A stretch of DNA of 64,000 nucleotides from Molossus alvarezi (taxonomy: Eukaryota > Chordata > Mammalia > Chiroptera > Molossidae). The DNA lies in NCBI GenBank assembly GCA_037176705.1, contig CM073889.1, positions 54,553,596 through 54,617,595 on the forward strand, given 5' to 3'. The notes under the pieces are model-generated. The model did not search any database. It was not told where the DNA came from and was given only the letters and a program-made list of their open reading frames with translations. Below are positions 10,985-22,079 of this stretch, piece by piece. The stretch's first letter is position 1; the number at the start of each line of letters is the position of its first letter. Position numbers and translations under genes: made by a program.

Positions 10985-11240
10985 AATTAAAATCACATTG
11001 ACTAAACTATAGGGATAGAAAACAGATCAGTGGTTGCCAGGGGCTGGAGTAAGGGAAGACAATAACATAAAAAGATAGATGCAAGGGAACTTTCTGGGTT
11101 GATGAAAGTATTCTACACCTTGATTGTGGCCATGGTTACAGGACTGTACACATTTTTCAAAGTTCACAGAACTATACACTTAAAAATGGGTGAAGTTTCC
11201 TGTTTATAGATTAAACCTCAATAACCCTGTTTTTTAATTA
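10985..11240 (+). mobile_element. L1 3' UTR fragment
   Basis: 'cagtggttgccaggggctgg', 'cagaactatacacttaaaaa' and 'agattaaacctcaataaccc' are L1M-type 3' UTR phrases in order. Confidence 0.72.
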
Positions 11241-11254
11241 CATTGCTGAAATAC

Positions 11255-11395
11255 ACCTCAGAGTTATTTTATAGATGAGAAAACAGTCTCTGACAGAGGA
11301 AAAATTACTTGCTCCTGATGAGTCAGTAGAACCCAGAAATCCTGACTTCAGAGACTGTCCCTCATCCCACTACTGCTTAGTTTTAATTCAGAGCC
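11255..11395 (-). mobile_element. MIR-like SINE relic
   Basis: 'ttattttatagatgagaaaa ... cagagactgtccctcatccc' reads as the reverse complement of MIR. Confidence 0.5.
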
Positions 11396-11499
11396 TCTTC
11401 AATGCACTGGGCTTCAGGTTTCTCTGACTGCAAAATGAGGAGGTAAATAACTGCCAAAGGCTTTCCCACTTCAAACAATCAGATTCTAAGGAGGAGAAA

Positions 11500-11675
11500 G
11501 ACTTCAATGCTTTGGAGTCAGAAAAACTGGAAGAAAAATTCCCACCTCTGTCACTCACTAGCTGTGTGTCTGATGCAAGCCTGTCCTGTGTGAGATGGAG
11601 TTAATAAGAACACACTTGTAAAAGAGCTGGCAAACACTCTCATGAAAGGTAATGATTTTAAGTATTAAGAGTTTT
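11500..11675 (+). mobile_element. MIR-like SINE relic
   Basis: 'tgctttggagtcagaaaaac', 'cacctctgtcactcactagc' and 'gtgtgtctgatgcaagcc' follow the MIR order. Confidence 0.6.
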
Positions 11676-12163
11676 ACCATACCTACACTGTTCTCCCATT
11701 CCCAGCCCCCTCCCCTCCCGTTGCTTTCTAAGAGCAATCTGGAGAAAAAGAAATAACGAACTCCCTGCTATGCATTGCATAACCTGTGCTCTAGTACACA
11801 GTAGAACCTAGGCTCCAAAGAGGCACAGGTTGTTATGTCACGGAGCAAACAAGAACACCCTGCCCGCTCCCTGACCACCATCAGCATGGACCACCACAAA
11901 CACTGGAGTGGGAGCAGGCTGACAGCTTGCAAGAACACCATTGCTGATTATGCTTATATTTTAATACTTCACTTTCCCTGTGGCTTCTGGCATTACAGGG
12001 CACAAACTTGACCATGGATATATTCCACACATCCCATAGCCCTTCTCTGGCCACCTGCTCTAAGAGTGATCCCAAATAATGACTCACTGCCACACTGGGC
12101 ACTTTTTTTTGTCCCAAGGAGAGAAAAACACACAGAAACCCAAGACTATTTAAAAACAAACAA
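11676..12163. other. RAB43 intron, nothing assigned
   Basis: No recognisable coding exon or repeat. A 112-codon open frame on the minus strand has no family resemblance. Confidence 0.4.
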
Positions 12164-12174
12164 AAAACCTTCAG

Positions 12175-12390
12175 CCCTGGCCGGTGTGGCTCTGTTGGTT
12201 GGAGTGTCATCCTGCACACCCAATAGGCCTCAGGTTTGATTTTCAGTCAGGGCACATACCTAGGTTGTGGGTTTGATCCCCAGTCATGGCACTTACAGGA
12301 GGCAAATCAATGTTTCTCCCTCACATCAATGTTTCTCTCTCTCTCTCTCTCTAAAAATCAATGACCATGTCCTCGGGTGAGAATTAAAAG
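12175..12390 (+). mobile_element. Ves-like SINE, older variant
   Basis: Head GCCCTGGCCGGTGTGGCTCT, 'ttggttggagtgtcatcc' and the end 'tgtcctcgggtgagaatta'. Perfect duplication AAAACCTTCAG at 12,164-12,174 and 12,391-12,401. It combines a type B-like middle with a type A-like tail. Confidence 0.92.
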
Positions 12391-12401
12391 AAAACCTTCA
12401 G

Positions 12402-13120
12402 GCAGGTAGTTGCTGCTTACACAGTCTCATCTACTCTATGTGCACTCTGGTCATGTAAAGACTGTTGGGATACTTTTTGTCCTTGAAGGGGCAGGAGGGA
12501 GGCAATACTGAGAAATTATCCAACTTTTGCAGCAACAAAGAGCTAAGTTTCCAGACCAAAGGCAACCATGAGTAGGCTGCAGACCAAGGAGGAAGGGCCC
12601 CACACTGTCAGGGCTCAACAACTCTAACTGCCCTGGCTCAACTTCTTGAAAACACAGAGATAACACTTGCCCTGTACTGCCCCTGCCCAGTGCTCTTAAG
12701 AGTTGTCCTGGAGATCATGTGAACTCAAAACCCTCAAAGAACGAAAAGGATTTCTGTACTGCACAGTTAAATTACTGAGCAAGAAAGAACAATGCTCTGT
12801 CCTGGTCTGTCTCTGTTAGAGAGGGCTGACACCCAGATTAAGAAATTCTGATTCATAATCATAAATATTATTTAGCAAACCACTGCCAGAACACTGTGGC
12901 AACTACATCCTGCTGTTTCTATTCCGAGCCATTGCCAAAGATTGCTCCTCTCCCCTACCGTCCGGTATCTGTGAAATTTTCAGTTTCTATCAAACTCCAG
13001 CTAGGGGAGAGGACCCAGTACTGGCCTTAGTCGAGTAAAGTTCCAACACCAAGTCCACAAAGAGACTGCAGAGAGGCATGGCCAGGCCGGAAATTCTGAC
13101 AAAGTTTGGGCCCTCGGGTC
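12402..13120. other. RAB43 intron proximal to exon 1, nothing assigned
   Basis: No exon, RNA gene or clear repeat. GC content rises towards the CpG island. Confidence 0.4.
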
Positions 13121-13473
13121 CTGGAAGCAACTACTTCCTGATCCCTCCTAGTCGCGGGGCGGGTGTGGTTTTCTGGCTAGGTTCCCCACCCGAGGGCTGA
13201 GTTTGGGACTTCTGCAGCGGTAGGGACAGGTCAGGCCAGCCAGGCACTCTGAGGCACTCAGCTGCCTTCCAATTATTTTGGAGCAAAGTAAAGGGTGTGA
13301 GCTCTGGAGGGCGGAGCCTCCTCCTCCGCACTACCCTCAACCCGCGCGGGCACACACCTAGACCAAGGCCGGAGCTTTGCGGGCAGTACCTAGCTCAGAC
13401 TCCAAGGCCCAGGCCTATGCCAACAGGAGGGGAAAGTAAAAGCAAAAGGGATTTGCCAGACACCTCAGAACTA

Positions 13474-14007
<534 letters not shown>

Positions 14008-14084
14008 CTAGTCCGGAATCCGCGAAGCTCGCTGCTGGCCCTGGGTTCCGCGCCAGGCCAGTCTCGCACTCAGGTTGGCCCTAC

Positions 14085-14165
14085 GCACCGCCCACAGCAC
14101 CTCCCCTGCCCAACTCCGCCCTCGGCACCGCCCACACTTCTATTCGCCCTCAGCACCGCCCCCAG
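14085..14165. promoter_or_regulatory. RAB43: Cluster of repeated GC/CACC boxes upstream of RAB43
   Basis: The motif GCACCGCCC recurs three times (about 14,083, 14,126 and 14,153) with related TCCGCCC and CGCCC copies between. On the minus strand these are GGGCGG/GGGTG-type Sp1/KLF sites. They lie 260-340 bp upstream of the RAB43 ATG. Confidence 0.5.
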
Positions 14166-14279
14166 CATTCGCCACACCCCCACCGCCTATTTATTCTGCC
14201 TCCGCACTGCCTCAAAGCCGCTGCCCACCTGGGCCTTCCTCAGCCAGTGGGCCTCTACAGCCTGAACCCTAGATGCTAT

Positions 14280-15100
14280 CCCGTCCCGCCTATCCCTTCC
14301 CCAGGCCTGGCTAGTCGGCCTGGGCTCGCCTACCTACTGCTCTTCCACAGTCAGAAGCAGGCTCATGGGAATGGTGGGGTCTCTGGGCCTGCAGGCCTGG
14401 GAGCTTTAACCCAGCATTTGGACCCACAATGTGATTACTGGGGAAGAGGCCAACCACAGTAGTCACCTTAGTGCTCACACAAAAAGGGCCAACGATGCTG
14501 AATCCCTCTAACAGAGCATGGAGATAGGTGGTAGCATTTCCCCATATTGAAGAAGGAAAAGGCCTGGCAGCACAGTTCAAGGGAAAAAGAAGTCTATGAA
14601 ATTAAACTGGCTACAAAACTGGGAAGGAGGCCAGAATCCTTGTGGAGAGGCACCTGAAAGCTGTGGCTCAAGATGACCTCCCAAGACTCCGGGGAGAGAA
14701 GAATTAGGGAGACTCATTTGGTGGAAGCCTAAGCTAGAAAGAGTTGGGAATTCACAACCCCAAAAGGCAGCCTAGTGGATGAAGCAGCTGCTCAAATGTC
14801 TCAGAATAGGCTGACTCAGGTGGTGTTATGGGTCCAGTTGTGGGAATGAACCCAGTTAAAAAGCACCAAAGATTGGCCTGAGCAGAGGAATAAAGGAGGT
14901 TGGTTGGTTCCTGGGCAGTTATGTAGGGCAGGCCAGTTCCCAAGATGGGATCCTCAAAGAAATTGTATTCAAACATCTGCAAGAAGCTTAAAATAGATCA
15001 AATAGAACCTATTTCCCAAAGGACTTTCCAGCTATCAAGAGGAAATGGAATTGAGAACACTCCTTCCCTCTTCATGTAGCACCTTTAATTCTAATTCAGT
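14280..15100. other. Intergenic, nothing assigned
   Basis: No coding exon or repeat recognised. Moderate G+C near the promoter, falling to the right. Confidence 0.4.
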
Positions 15101-15195
15101 AAGTTTGAATAAAGCCTGCTATGGGTCAGGTATTAATCTAGAGTCTTGGGAATACATCAGTGAACAAAGCAGATTAAAATCCATACCCTCCCCAG
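15100..15195 (+). repeat. Probable ancient repeat (L2-like)
   Basis: 'gctatgggtcaggtattaat ... cttgggaatacatcagtgaa' follows a familiar ancient mammalian repeat phrase. Family assignment is tentative. Confidence 0.4.
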
Positions 15196-15520
15196 TAGGA
15201 AGGGGAAGAGGGCCTCCTCGTAGTTTAAGGAGACCACAGAGAACAAGTCCACCAGTATTATGAGGACCCCTCAAAAACTTTACTGGCCAGTAAAGTAAGT
15301 GGGGAAGAGACTGGATAAGGAGGCAATGATATAGACCCATGGTAAAGGTGAAAGAGTTATTTGTTCTGGAAGAGTCTGAATTCCACCGCCATGGGAAATA
15401 TCCAACAGTACTAGACAGGCAACCCCAAAGTGCCATGGAAAAGCAATTCTGGGGGCACTGCTTTGGTATATCAGACAAACACAGAGACCTGGAGCAGCAA
15501 GAAATAACCTCCATTCTAAA
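15196..15520. other. Intergenic, nothing assigned
   Basis: Only short random-looking frames. No repeat recognised. Confidence 0.4.
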
Positions 15521-15530
15521 AGAGTAGCAG

Positions 15531-15741
15531 CCCTGGCCAGTGTGGCTCAGTTGGTTGCGCGTTGCCCTATGCACCAAAGGTTGCTGGTTCTATTCCCCTA
15601 TAGGGCACATGCCTGGGTTGCAGGCTCCATCCCCAACAGGGAGCAAGCAGAAGGCAGTTGATCAATGTTCTGCTGTCACATCGATGTTTCTCTTTCTCTC
15701 TCAATAAAAACCAATAAATCTTAAAAAAAAAAAAAAAAAGT
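15531..15741 (+). mobile_element. Ves-like SINE, older variant
   Basis: Head CCCTGGCCAGTGTGGCTCAG and 'ttggttgcgcgttgccctat', ending 'ctctcaataaaaaccaataa' plus an A-tail. Flanks share GTAGCAG at 15,524-15,530 and 15,743-15,749. Confidence 0.9.
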
Positions 15742-15749
15742 TGTAGCAG

Positions 15750-16084
15750 ATAGGATGGAATGGGATTGGCTCGGAGAAGGTCAAGAATGCCAAATCCCAG
15801 AATGCCAGAAGACAACATCTGCCTTCAGCTCAGAGTGGCTACCCAAAGCACAAGGTGGAGAGGGGAAAGAGAAAGATGAGTCCAGGAGTCAAAATGAGCC
15901 AAGGCTGTCATCGATTGGAGGCATGAGGAGGAAGAGGAGGAATGTTAAGTTGCAGAATGGAGTGGACAAGGTCCAACTGGCCTTTACCTCGCCTTGCCCA
16001 GAATTAGTTTGGGATGGGTTGGTGAATGTTGGTCTTGGCCTGGATTTTTCCAGAGAACCAAACCACTGCTTGCATTTGTAAGCT
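15750..16084. other. Intergenic, nothing assigned
   Basis: A 108-codon frame on the plus strand has no family resemblance and no splice context. Confidence 0.35.
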
Positions 16085-16228
16085 GATGGAAATGTTCTAA
16101 AACTGGACTGTCACAAGTATTGTGGGACTCAGGAAATTTATCAAGTTCCTTAAAATGTACACTTATAACAGGTGAATTTTGTGGTATGTAAATTATACCT
16201 CAATAAAGCTATAAAAACACAACCTACA
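16085..16228 (+). mobile_element. L1 3' UTR end fragment
   Basis: 'aaaatgtacacttataacag' and 'gtatgtaaattatacctcaa' are the terminal phrases of L1M 3' UTRs. Confidence 0.7.
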
Positions 16229-16274
16229 TTTTCTCTCTTTTAGTGGTGAATTCCTGAATAGCACAGTGGCTTTT

Positions 16275-16479
16275 TTTAAAATACATTTTTATTGATATTT
16301 TAGAGAGAGGAAGGGAGAGAGAGAAACATCAATGCTAGAGAGAAATATCAATTGGCTGCCTCCTGCACAACCCCTTTGGGGATCAAGTCCACAACCTGGG
16401 CATGTGCCCTGACAAGCAATCGAACCAGGACCTCAGTCAATGGAATGACACTCAATCCACTGAGCCACACCAGATGGGG
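16275..16479 (-). mobile_element. Ves SINE, type B
   Basis: Reverse strand, with 'actgagccacaccagatggg' (head) at the right and 'ttttattgatattttagaga' (end) at the left. Duplication AGTGGC(T/A)TTT at 16,265-16,274 and 16,480-16,489. Confidence 0.9.
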
Positions 16480-16498
16480 AGTGGCATTTAATCTGAAA

Positions 16499-17043
16499 TT
16501 TGCATTAGGTTTGGCTCTGCCCCCAGTTTCCAAAATGGCAACATTGCCATGGACTTCCCTCCCTTTCCCTAACCCCACTGTTCCTCCTCTTCCCTCTGTT
16601 TTGCTTTAAAATTTGTCTTATCAGCCTCACCCAGACCTCAGACTGCCCTCCCTCCCCTGTACCCCTACCCCCTGCACTCTGCCCCTTCATTTCACATGCC
16701 TCTGCTTTAGGTAATTTATAAACAAGGAAGAGATTAAAACCTTTCTTTTTTTATAAAGATTTTTGAAAATGGATTTTTAGAGAGAGAGGGAGAGGGAGAA
16801 TCATAGTGTTGAGAGTGGGACATAAGATTGGCTGCCTCCTGCACACATCCTACCAGAGATTGAGCTTGTAACCTGGGCATGTGCCCTGACCTGAAATGAA
16901 ACCAACAAACTTTTGGTGCATGGGGCGATGCCAAACCCATTTTCTTCCACACCCTGGAGTACTGCAAGAGGTGCAGGACTGCCGTGGAGAAGCAAAGGGC
17001 TGATTTTGTCGCCTCATCCACTGCCTTACACCAACTCCATCCT
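16499..17043 (+). repeat. Inverted duplication, left arm
   Basis: About 545 bp that match, in reverse complement, 19,835-20,402. Shared landmarks include 'tttgcattaggtttggctct', 'aatttataaacaaggaagag', 'cacaccctggagtactgcaa' and 'ccaactccat'. Both arms contain the same truncated Ves SINE at the same place, so the duplication came after that SINE. The spacer is 2.8 kb. Differences are scattered substitutions and small indels. Confidence 0.88.
16746..16930 (-). mobile_element. Ves-like SINE within the left arm, head truncated
   Basis: 'ggattggctgcctcctgcac'-type middle, 'cctgggcatgtgccctgacc', then the head breaks off after 'cttttggtgcatggggcg'. The copy in the right arm (19,963-20,150) has the same truncation. 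Confidence 0.8.
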
Positions 17044-17142
17044 TTAAACAACTCCATGTTTATTTAAAACAGAGCAATTCAAAAACATTTGTGACATCTT
17101 ACTTAATAATCAAAATTTGAAATAACACACATCTCAATTTTT

Positions 17143-17357
17143 TTTAAATTTTTTTTCTTTATTGATTTTATAGAGAGAGGAAATGAGAGGGGGAGAGAGA
17201 TAGAAACATCAATGAGAGAGAACATCAACTGGCTGCCTCCTGCATGCCCCCCCTGGGGATCAGGCCCACAACCTAGGCATGTGTCCTGACCCGGAATCGA
17301 ATGAGCAACCTCCTGGTGCATGGGTCGACACTCAACCACTGAGCCACACCGACCGGA
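17143..17357 (-). mobile_element. Ves SINE, type B
   Basis: Reverse strand, with 'ccactgagccacaccgaccg' at the right and 'tttctttattgattttatag' at the left. Perfect duplication CTCAATTTTT at 17,133-17,142 and 17,358-17,367. Confidence 0.93.
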
Positions 17358-17439
17358 CTCAATTTTTAAAAATGTATCAAAAACATTCTTAAAGCTAAAG
17401 GTTGGTAGGCTGAGTAAATTTTAACTATTTGTGCTATTG

Positions 17440-17455
17440 CCACACGGTGGCACTA
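17440..17455 (+). promoter_or_regulatory. Candidate CTCF-like motif
   Basis: CCACACGGTGGCACTA resembles the CTCF core CCAC-AG-GGGC-CTA with two mismatches in the core. It lies between ISY1 and RAB43. Motif resemblance only; chance is quite possible. Confidence 0.3.
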
Positions 17456-17459
17456 TCCT

Positions 17460-18655
17460 ACCAGCAATACCTGTAGCATGTGATGTTATGTGAATCACAC
17501 CAAGTGGTTAGAGACAAGTGCCATCTTTTTCATTTCCTCATTCCTTCCTTTCCTTCCCTCTTTCATTACCTTTTTCTTTCTACAGTCACCATCATTTTAG
17601 CCTCATTCACATTTTCTTTTATTTGGCCATGCCCAGACTAGTTCTGATAATGTGCCCCCCATTAGTGATAAAGGTGGAAAACATCCAGAAAACATGATAC
17701 CTTGTATTCTTAATATAGAAGAGTGCTTGATGCAAAATATTAGACAATTAAAAGTATTAAGAAAGCAAACTATGCCTAGCAGTTGTAGACTTAAGTGCCC
17801 TGGGCTGATGCTGGCTGAGGTCTGAAAAGTCTCCCTCCCAAGTAGTCCTCAGCTCACCTGGTAGCCAAAACTGCAGCCATCCCAAACTACCCTCCCAGAA
17901 ATCCAAAATGTCACAAACACGAGCCAAATGAACCCATCCTTCCTGTTTCTGTTTTTTAAGGGTTATTTTGCTGCAAATCAAGCAAGAATTTATTGGCCAC
18001 AGCAAAAAGCACACTCAGGACAGTGAAAACAAGGAAGGGTTTAGCACAGAAGCAACAGGAGAGCCTAGACAGGGCTGCTTTGGCTCACTGGGAGATCAGA
18101 GAAAAGGGGGCCTTGAAAACAGGTTCAGGGGGTTAGCTAGGGACAGATGCCACTGTCCATTGCTCCTCTGGTTGAAAGTCTTGTGGGTTTAGGAGATGAG
18201 TGCCTGTGGGGGCAGTAAAGGAGGAAGGGAATTGTGCAGGCATGGCACCCAGAGGGAGAGCGTGCCTGTTTCTGTTAATGATACCCATCTCATACTTGAG
18301 GCTAACTAAAAATATGGGGTTATCTGGCTCTCAGCACCCTTACTTGAACCTCCCCCAACTCCCCCTTGCTACCCTCAGACCCGGAGCAGTGCCCCTCCAC
18401 ACACTTTGCCCCAGAGGATTGCCTTAGCTAGCTTCTTCCCCTCACAGCTTCTTGTTGGCCCTGCAGCCTCCCTGCCCTCCCACCAAATGGGCCTACTGTA
18501 AGTCTTCTTACCTGGCTACTCCCCTACTCAGACTTCAGTGACAAGCCCAGACCCTCCAAAATACCTACCCATTCAAGGCCCATCTTACTTCATCTGGTCC
18601 CCTGCCATGAAGCCCCTCTCCTATTTCCCAGGCCCTCAAATTTGCCAGTGTGGCA
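17460..18655. other. Intergenic, largely unassigned
   Basis: Contains a pyrimidine-rich stretch at 17,530-17,585. The C/T-rich stretch 18,500-18,650 is weakly L2-like ('cattcaaggcccatcttact'). No gene recognised. Confidence 0.35.
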
Positions 18656-19028
18656 TTCATATGTGACTCGATACGCAATTACTTTTGGCTAAAATTAATT
18701 TTAGCATCAGGCTCAGAAGAAACTTCTGTCCCTCCCTTTAACTACCTAGAAATTGAATCAGAGATCGTGCCCATAATAATAGATTATCAGACATAATTTT
18801 GTTTGACCTGTCTATAGGTCAAGGTAAACTTCTGTTTACTGTCTGTTTTTGTTGTCATTCTACAATGACCCATTTAAGCCAAGACACCTTACCTCATCCC
18901 TAGCTCAAAATGTCTTATATACCCATGTCCCATTTCTCTCTCTGAACCTCTCATGCATGTTTGGGCCCTCTCTCATGTATGCAAGGTTCTCATACATATG
19001 TATGTATTAAATTTCATCATTTTCTTTT

Positions 19029-19093
19029 TCATCCTCACCTGAGGACATTTTTTCCATTTTTTGTTCAGATAGAGAGGGAGGGAGGGAGGGAGG

Positions 19094-19144
<51 letters not shown>

Positions 19145-19306
19145 ACATCGACGTGAAAGGGACACATTGAGTGGTTGCCACCCGCACGACCCAACCAGGG
19201 CCGGGGACAAACTGCAACTGAGGTACGTGCCCTTAGCGGGAACCGAACCCGGGTAGATCTGGACCGCAGGCCGACACTCTAACCGCTGAGCCAAACCGGC
19301 CAGGGC
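19029..19306 (-). mobile_element. Ves SINE, type A, young
   Basis: Reverse-strand type A copy inside the LTR, with an expanded (GA)n at 19,097-19,139. Perfect 15-bp duplication TCATCATTTTCTTTT at 19,014-19,028 and 19,307-19,321. Confidence 0.95.
19097..19139 (+). repeat. (GA)n microsatellite
   Basis: A run of about 20 GA units within the SINE's CT-rich region, longer than in the other copies. Confidence 0.9.
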
Positions 19307-19402
19307 TCATCATTTTCTTTTGCTAAGCTATCTCATGTCTAGTTGATTATTAGACCAGCCAGAAGAACCTTGAGGGTAGAGAAGTTTGTTCTTCCCTCAC
19401 AG

Positions 19403-19834
19403 CATTTTTCACAGAATCCTACATGGCCCAGCCAGAGACCTGAGAGCAGATCTTTTCTCCCCCTCACCTTAGTGAGGTGGAAGCCCAGGCTCAGTGACTT
19501 ACAGAAAAGTACCCTGTGCATGAACTCTATAGTACAGGGTCCACCCTACAGAAGACATTACCTCTATGGGTTTGTTTGTATGGGGGCAAGGGGAGTTAAA
19601 GCAGGAAGTAGATGTAAAAATGCCTGAAGGGCCAAGGTGCCACTTCCAGTTTCCCTGTGGACCTGTCTCATTAGCCAAGTAGCACCTGCGGGAAGTTAAA
19701 GAACGCCTGATGACCCCAGGCAGAATCCTGCTGCATTAATGTGAGCAGGGGCAAGAACCCCAACCCTGTCCTCTCTTGGGGCATTGGGAGGAAGCATTAA
19801 GATGTTCATGTCCTCTTCCTCAGGACAGTCGTAC
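19403..19834. other. Intergenic, nothing assigned
   Basis: Between the LTR and the right arm. No gene or repeat recognised. Confidence 0.4.
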
Positions 19835-20402
19835 AGAATGGAGTTGGGGTAAGGCAGTGGATGAGCGAACAAAACCAGGCCTTTGCTTCTCCATGGCAGT
19901 CCCGCCCCTCTTGCAGTACTCCAGGGTGTGGAAGAAAATGGATTTGACAGAAAATGGGATTTGGCATTGTCCCATGCACCAAAAGTTTGCTGGTTCCATT
20001 TCAGGTCAGGGCACATGCCCGGGTTACAAGCTCAATCTCTGGTAGGTAGTGTGCAGGAGGCAGCCAATCTATGTCCCACTCTCAACATCTATGATTCTCC
20101 CTCTCCCTTCCTCTCTAAAAATCCATTTTTAAAAATCTTTATAAAAAAAAGAGAGAAAGGTTTTAATCTCTTCCTTGTTTATAAATTACCTAAAGCAGAA
20201 GCATGTGAAGTGAAGTCAGGGGGCAGAATGCAGGGGGTAGGGGTGAAGTCTGAGGTCTGGAGGCTGATACGACAAATTTTAAAGCAAAACAGAGGGAAAA
20301 GGAGGAACCTTGGGGTTAGGGAAAGGGAGGGAAGTCCATGGCAATGTATATATGGAAAGTTGCCATTTTGGAAACTGCGGGCAGAGCCAAACCTAATGCA
20401 AA
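19835..20402 (-). repeat. Inverted duplication, right arm
   Basis: Reverse-complement partner of 16,499-17,043, about 568 bp. Extra bases relative to the left arm include a local duplication near 19,935-19,960 (aaatggatttg / aaatgggatttgg) and a 'tatatat' insertion at about 20,346. Its SINE lies at 19,963-20,150. Confidence 0.88.
19963..20150 (+). mobile_element. Ves-like SINE within the right arm
   Basis: 'tcccatgcaccaaaagtttg', 'gtcagggcacatgcccgggt' and the end 'ctctctaaaaatccattttt'. It mirrors the copy in the left arm and is truncated at the same head position. Confidence 0.8.
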
Positions 20403-21130
20403 CCATTAAACAGGTTTGGTCAAAGAATCCTGACACCAGTTCTGTCACCTCTGAGCAATGAGCTGGGCTAAAGTGACCACATCCCCAATGGTCACACACA
20501 CCAAGCCAACTCATATCTTCCTGTTGTTCCTGGCCTGGGGTGGGAGCCCTGCAGAGATCTCATTTCTGGAATCTCTGGTAGACAAGTAGCCAGGACCTAT
20601 GGGGCAGGAAGAAGCTTGGGATTGGTCCCATCTCTGTCAAGGACAAGACCACGATGTCAGACCAGGAGTTTCTATACTCAGGGCCTCAATTTCCTCAAAC
20701 ACAGGACACTTAATTCTTGTCCTGCCTCCCTCTAGGGAAGCCATGATGAGATCCTGAGTGGGGAGGGGTTTGTAAACTGAAGGGCTAGAGCAGGGGGCTT
20801 CTGTTTCTGTCTCTCTCTTAGGTGGTTTAGAAGGCTGCTGAATTCTGTTGACTGAATGAGGGCCATATCCCTGGAAATTCCAGATGGGCCACACTCCGGG
20901 CATTTGCCAACCACCTTTTCCAGGGAGAAGAAACACCTGATGTCTGAATTCCCTGCTCTCATTGAATGTAAGGCAGCCCCAAACCCAACTTGTGCCCCTT
21001 GAAAGAAAAGCCCATTTAACTGGGTTCATCTGAGCCAGGCACCCCATACCAGTCCCTGACGTTCCAATGTGGGCCAGGCTGTCCCAAGGGTCCTTTCTTT
21101 TCTGTGCCCACACTGGGGACTGTCCAGACC
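20403..21130. other. Intergenic, nothing assigned
   Basis: A 158-codon frame on the minus strand (20,637-21,113) has no recognised domain. Confidence 0.35.
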
Positions 21131-21139
21131 CCAGGGTAA

Positions 21140-21240
21140 ATTCACAGGTCCAGTTCTAGACTTTAAAGCAGGGAAACTGAGGCCAGGGACCCAAAGGGAC
21201 TTGCTCAAAGTCCCCCACTGAATTTGCTCCTGAGCCGCCC
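21140..21240 (-). mobile_element. MIR-like SINE relic
   Basis: 'gcagggaaactgaggccagg' and 'gggacttgctcaaagtcccc' match the reverse complement of MIR. Confidence 0.55.
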
Positions 21241-21429
21241 CACCAGTTTAGGCCTACACTGGGTACTGGGTCCCAGAGCTGAATGTGACCCTGCTCTGCA
21301 CCCAAGGTCTCCACTCCCAGAGCTCCAACCTTAACTGCACCCTGCACACATTTGCCCAGGGGCTCAGTTGAAAGGGGCCAGGGGGGCCACCAGCACTTCC
21401 TTCAGAGAAGCCAAGATGCAGGGTGTCCC

Positions 21430-21720
21430 TGCCCCAGTTATGTCCCCTCATCCTCACAGCTCTTAAGTCCCTCCTCTTATCACTTTCCCCACACGGTCAC
21501 TTCCCACCCCACCCAGCTTCTGCCCAGCCTTTGCCTGACCTGGCTCCTACCTCCAATCCCCACACCTGACTGCAGGTCACACAATGACCAGGTTACTCCC
21601 TTGCTCAGACAGCTCCCTGATGCTCTCAGTCTCTTTCAAAAGGGTCCGCAGGACCATCCATGACCCTGCCATTTCCACAATGTGCTGCTTTCAGGCAGGC
21701 AGACCATCCCTGACTCATCT
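21430..21720 (+). mobile_element. L2-like relic
   Basis: 'caatgaccaggttactccct', 'tgctcagacagctccctgat' and 'accatccatgaccctgcc' resemble the L2 3' region. Confidence 0.45.
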
Positions 21721-21724
21721 GAAG

Positions 21725-22075
21725 AACCAAACCCCTGCTGGGGCCCTGAACCCAAGGACAACCTCTTGGTCCTGACATGGACTCTCAGACACTCCCAGGA
21801 ACCCTCTGAGAAGGGGAGGCCCCTTGTTACTGCTCTAGAGGATGCAGCCTCTGATGGAAAGAAAAGACACAGCTTGGATAGCAGGTTTGGATCCACCTGG
21901 TGCTTCCTGGGCATCCATGGTGTACTTCCACACAAGCCACCTAGGAGGCACCATAAGGACCGCTCTGCCCACTGACCTCAGCTTACTGCAATCATCACCT
22001 CAATACAGGGAACCCTGGGAACAACAAGCTGTAGATATGAAGGTTTTTCCTTCATATAAAAATCTTTAGTAAAAA
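21725..22075. other. Intergenic, nothing assigned
   Basis: Short open frames only. Confidence 0.35.
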
Positions 22076-22079
22076 TAGC

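Larger units (their letters stand above)
18656..19402 (+). mobile_element. Probable solo LTR of a class I endogenous retrovirus
   Basis: The order of signals fits an LTR: an upstream U3-like stretch ('ggctaaaattaattttagca'), TATA-like TTATATA at 18,915, ATTAAA at 19,006, then a U5-like end ('ttattagaccagccagaaga', 'ttgagggtagagaagtttg') closing near CACAGCA at about 19,402. No gag, pol or env reading is adjacent, so it is a solo LTR. A Ves SINE splits it at 19,029-19,306. Exact ends and the 4-6 bp duplication were not resolved. It lies in the loop of the inverted duplication. Confidence 0.6.

Noticed and set aside
14187..14195. ATAAATA on the minus strand as a RAB43 TATA box
   Set aside because: The promoter is CpG-rich with Sp1 sites, typical of TATA-less genes, and the position is not supported by any visible start site.
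19883..20461. 192-codon open frame on the plus strand
   Set aside because: It runs through the Ves SINE and right arm of the inverted duplication. Its left-arm counterpart is broken, so there is no sign of selection for coding.
20637..21113. 158-codon minus-strand open frame
   Set aside because: No start context, splice sites or family resemblance; the protein-like text is low-information.
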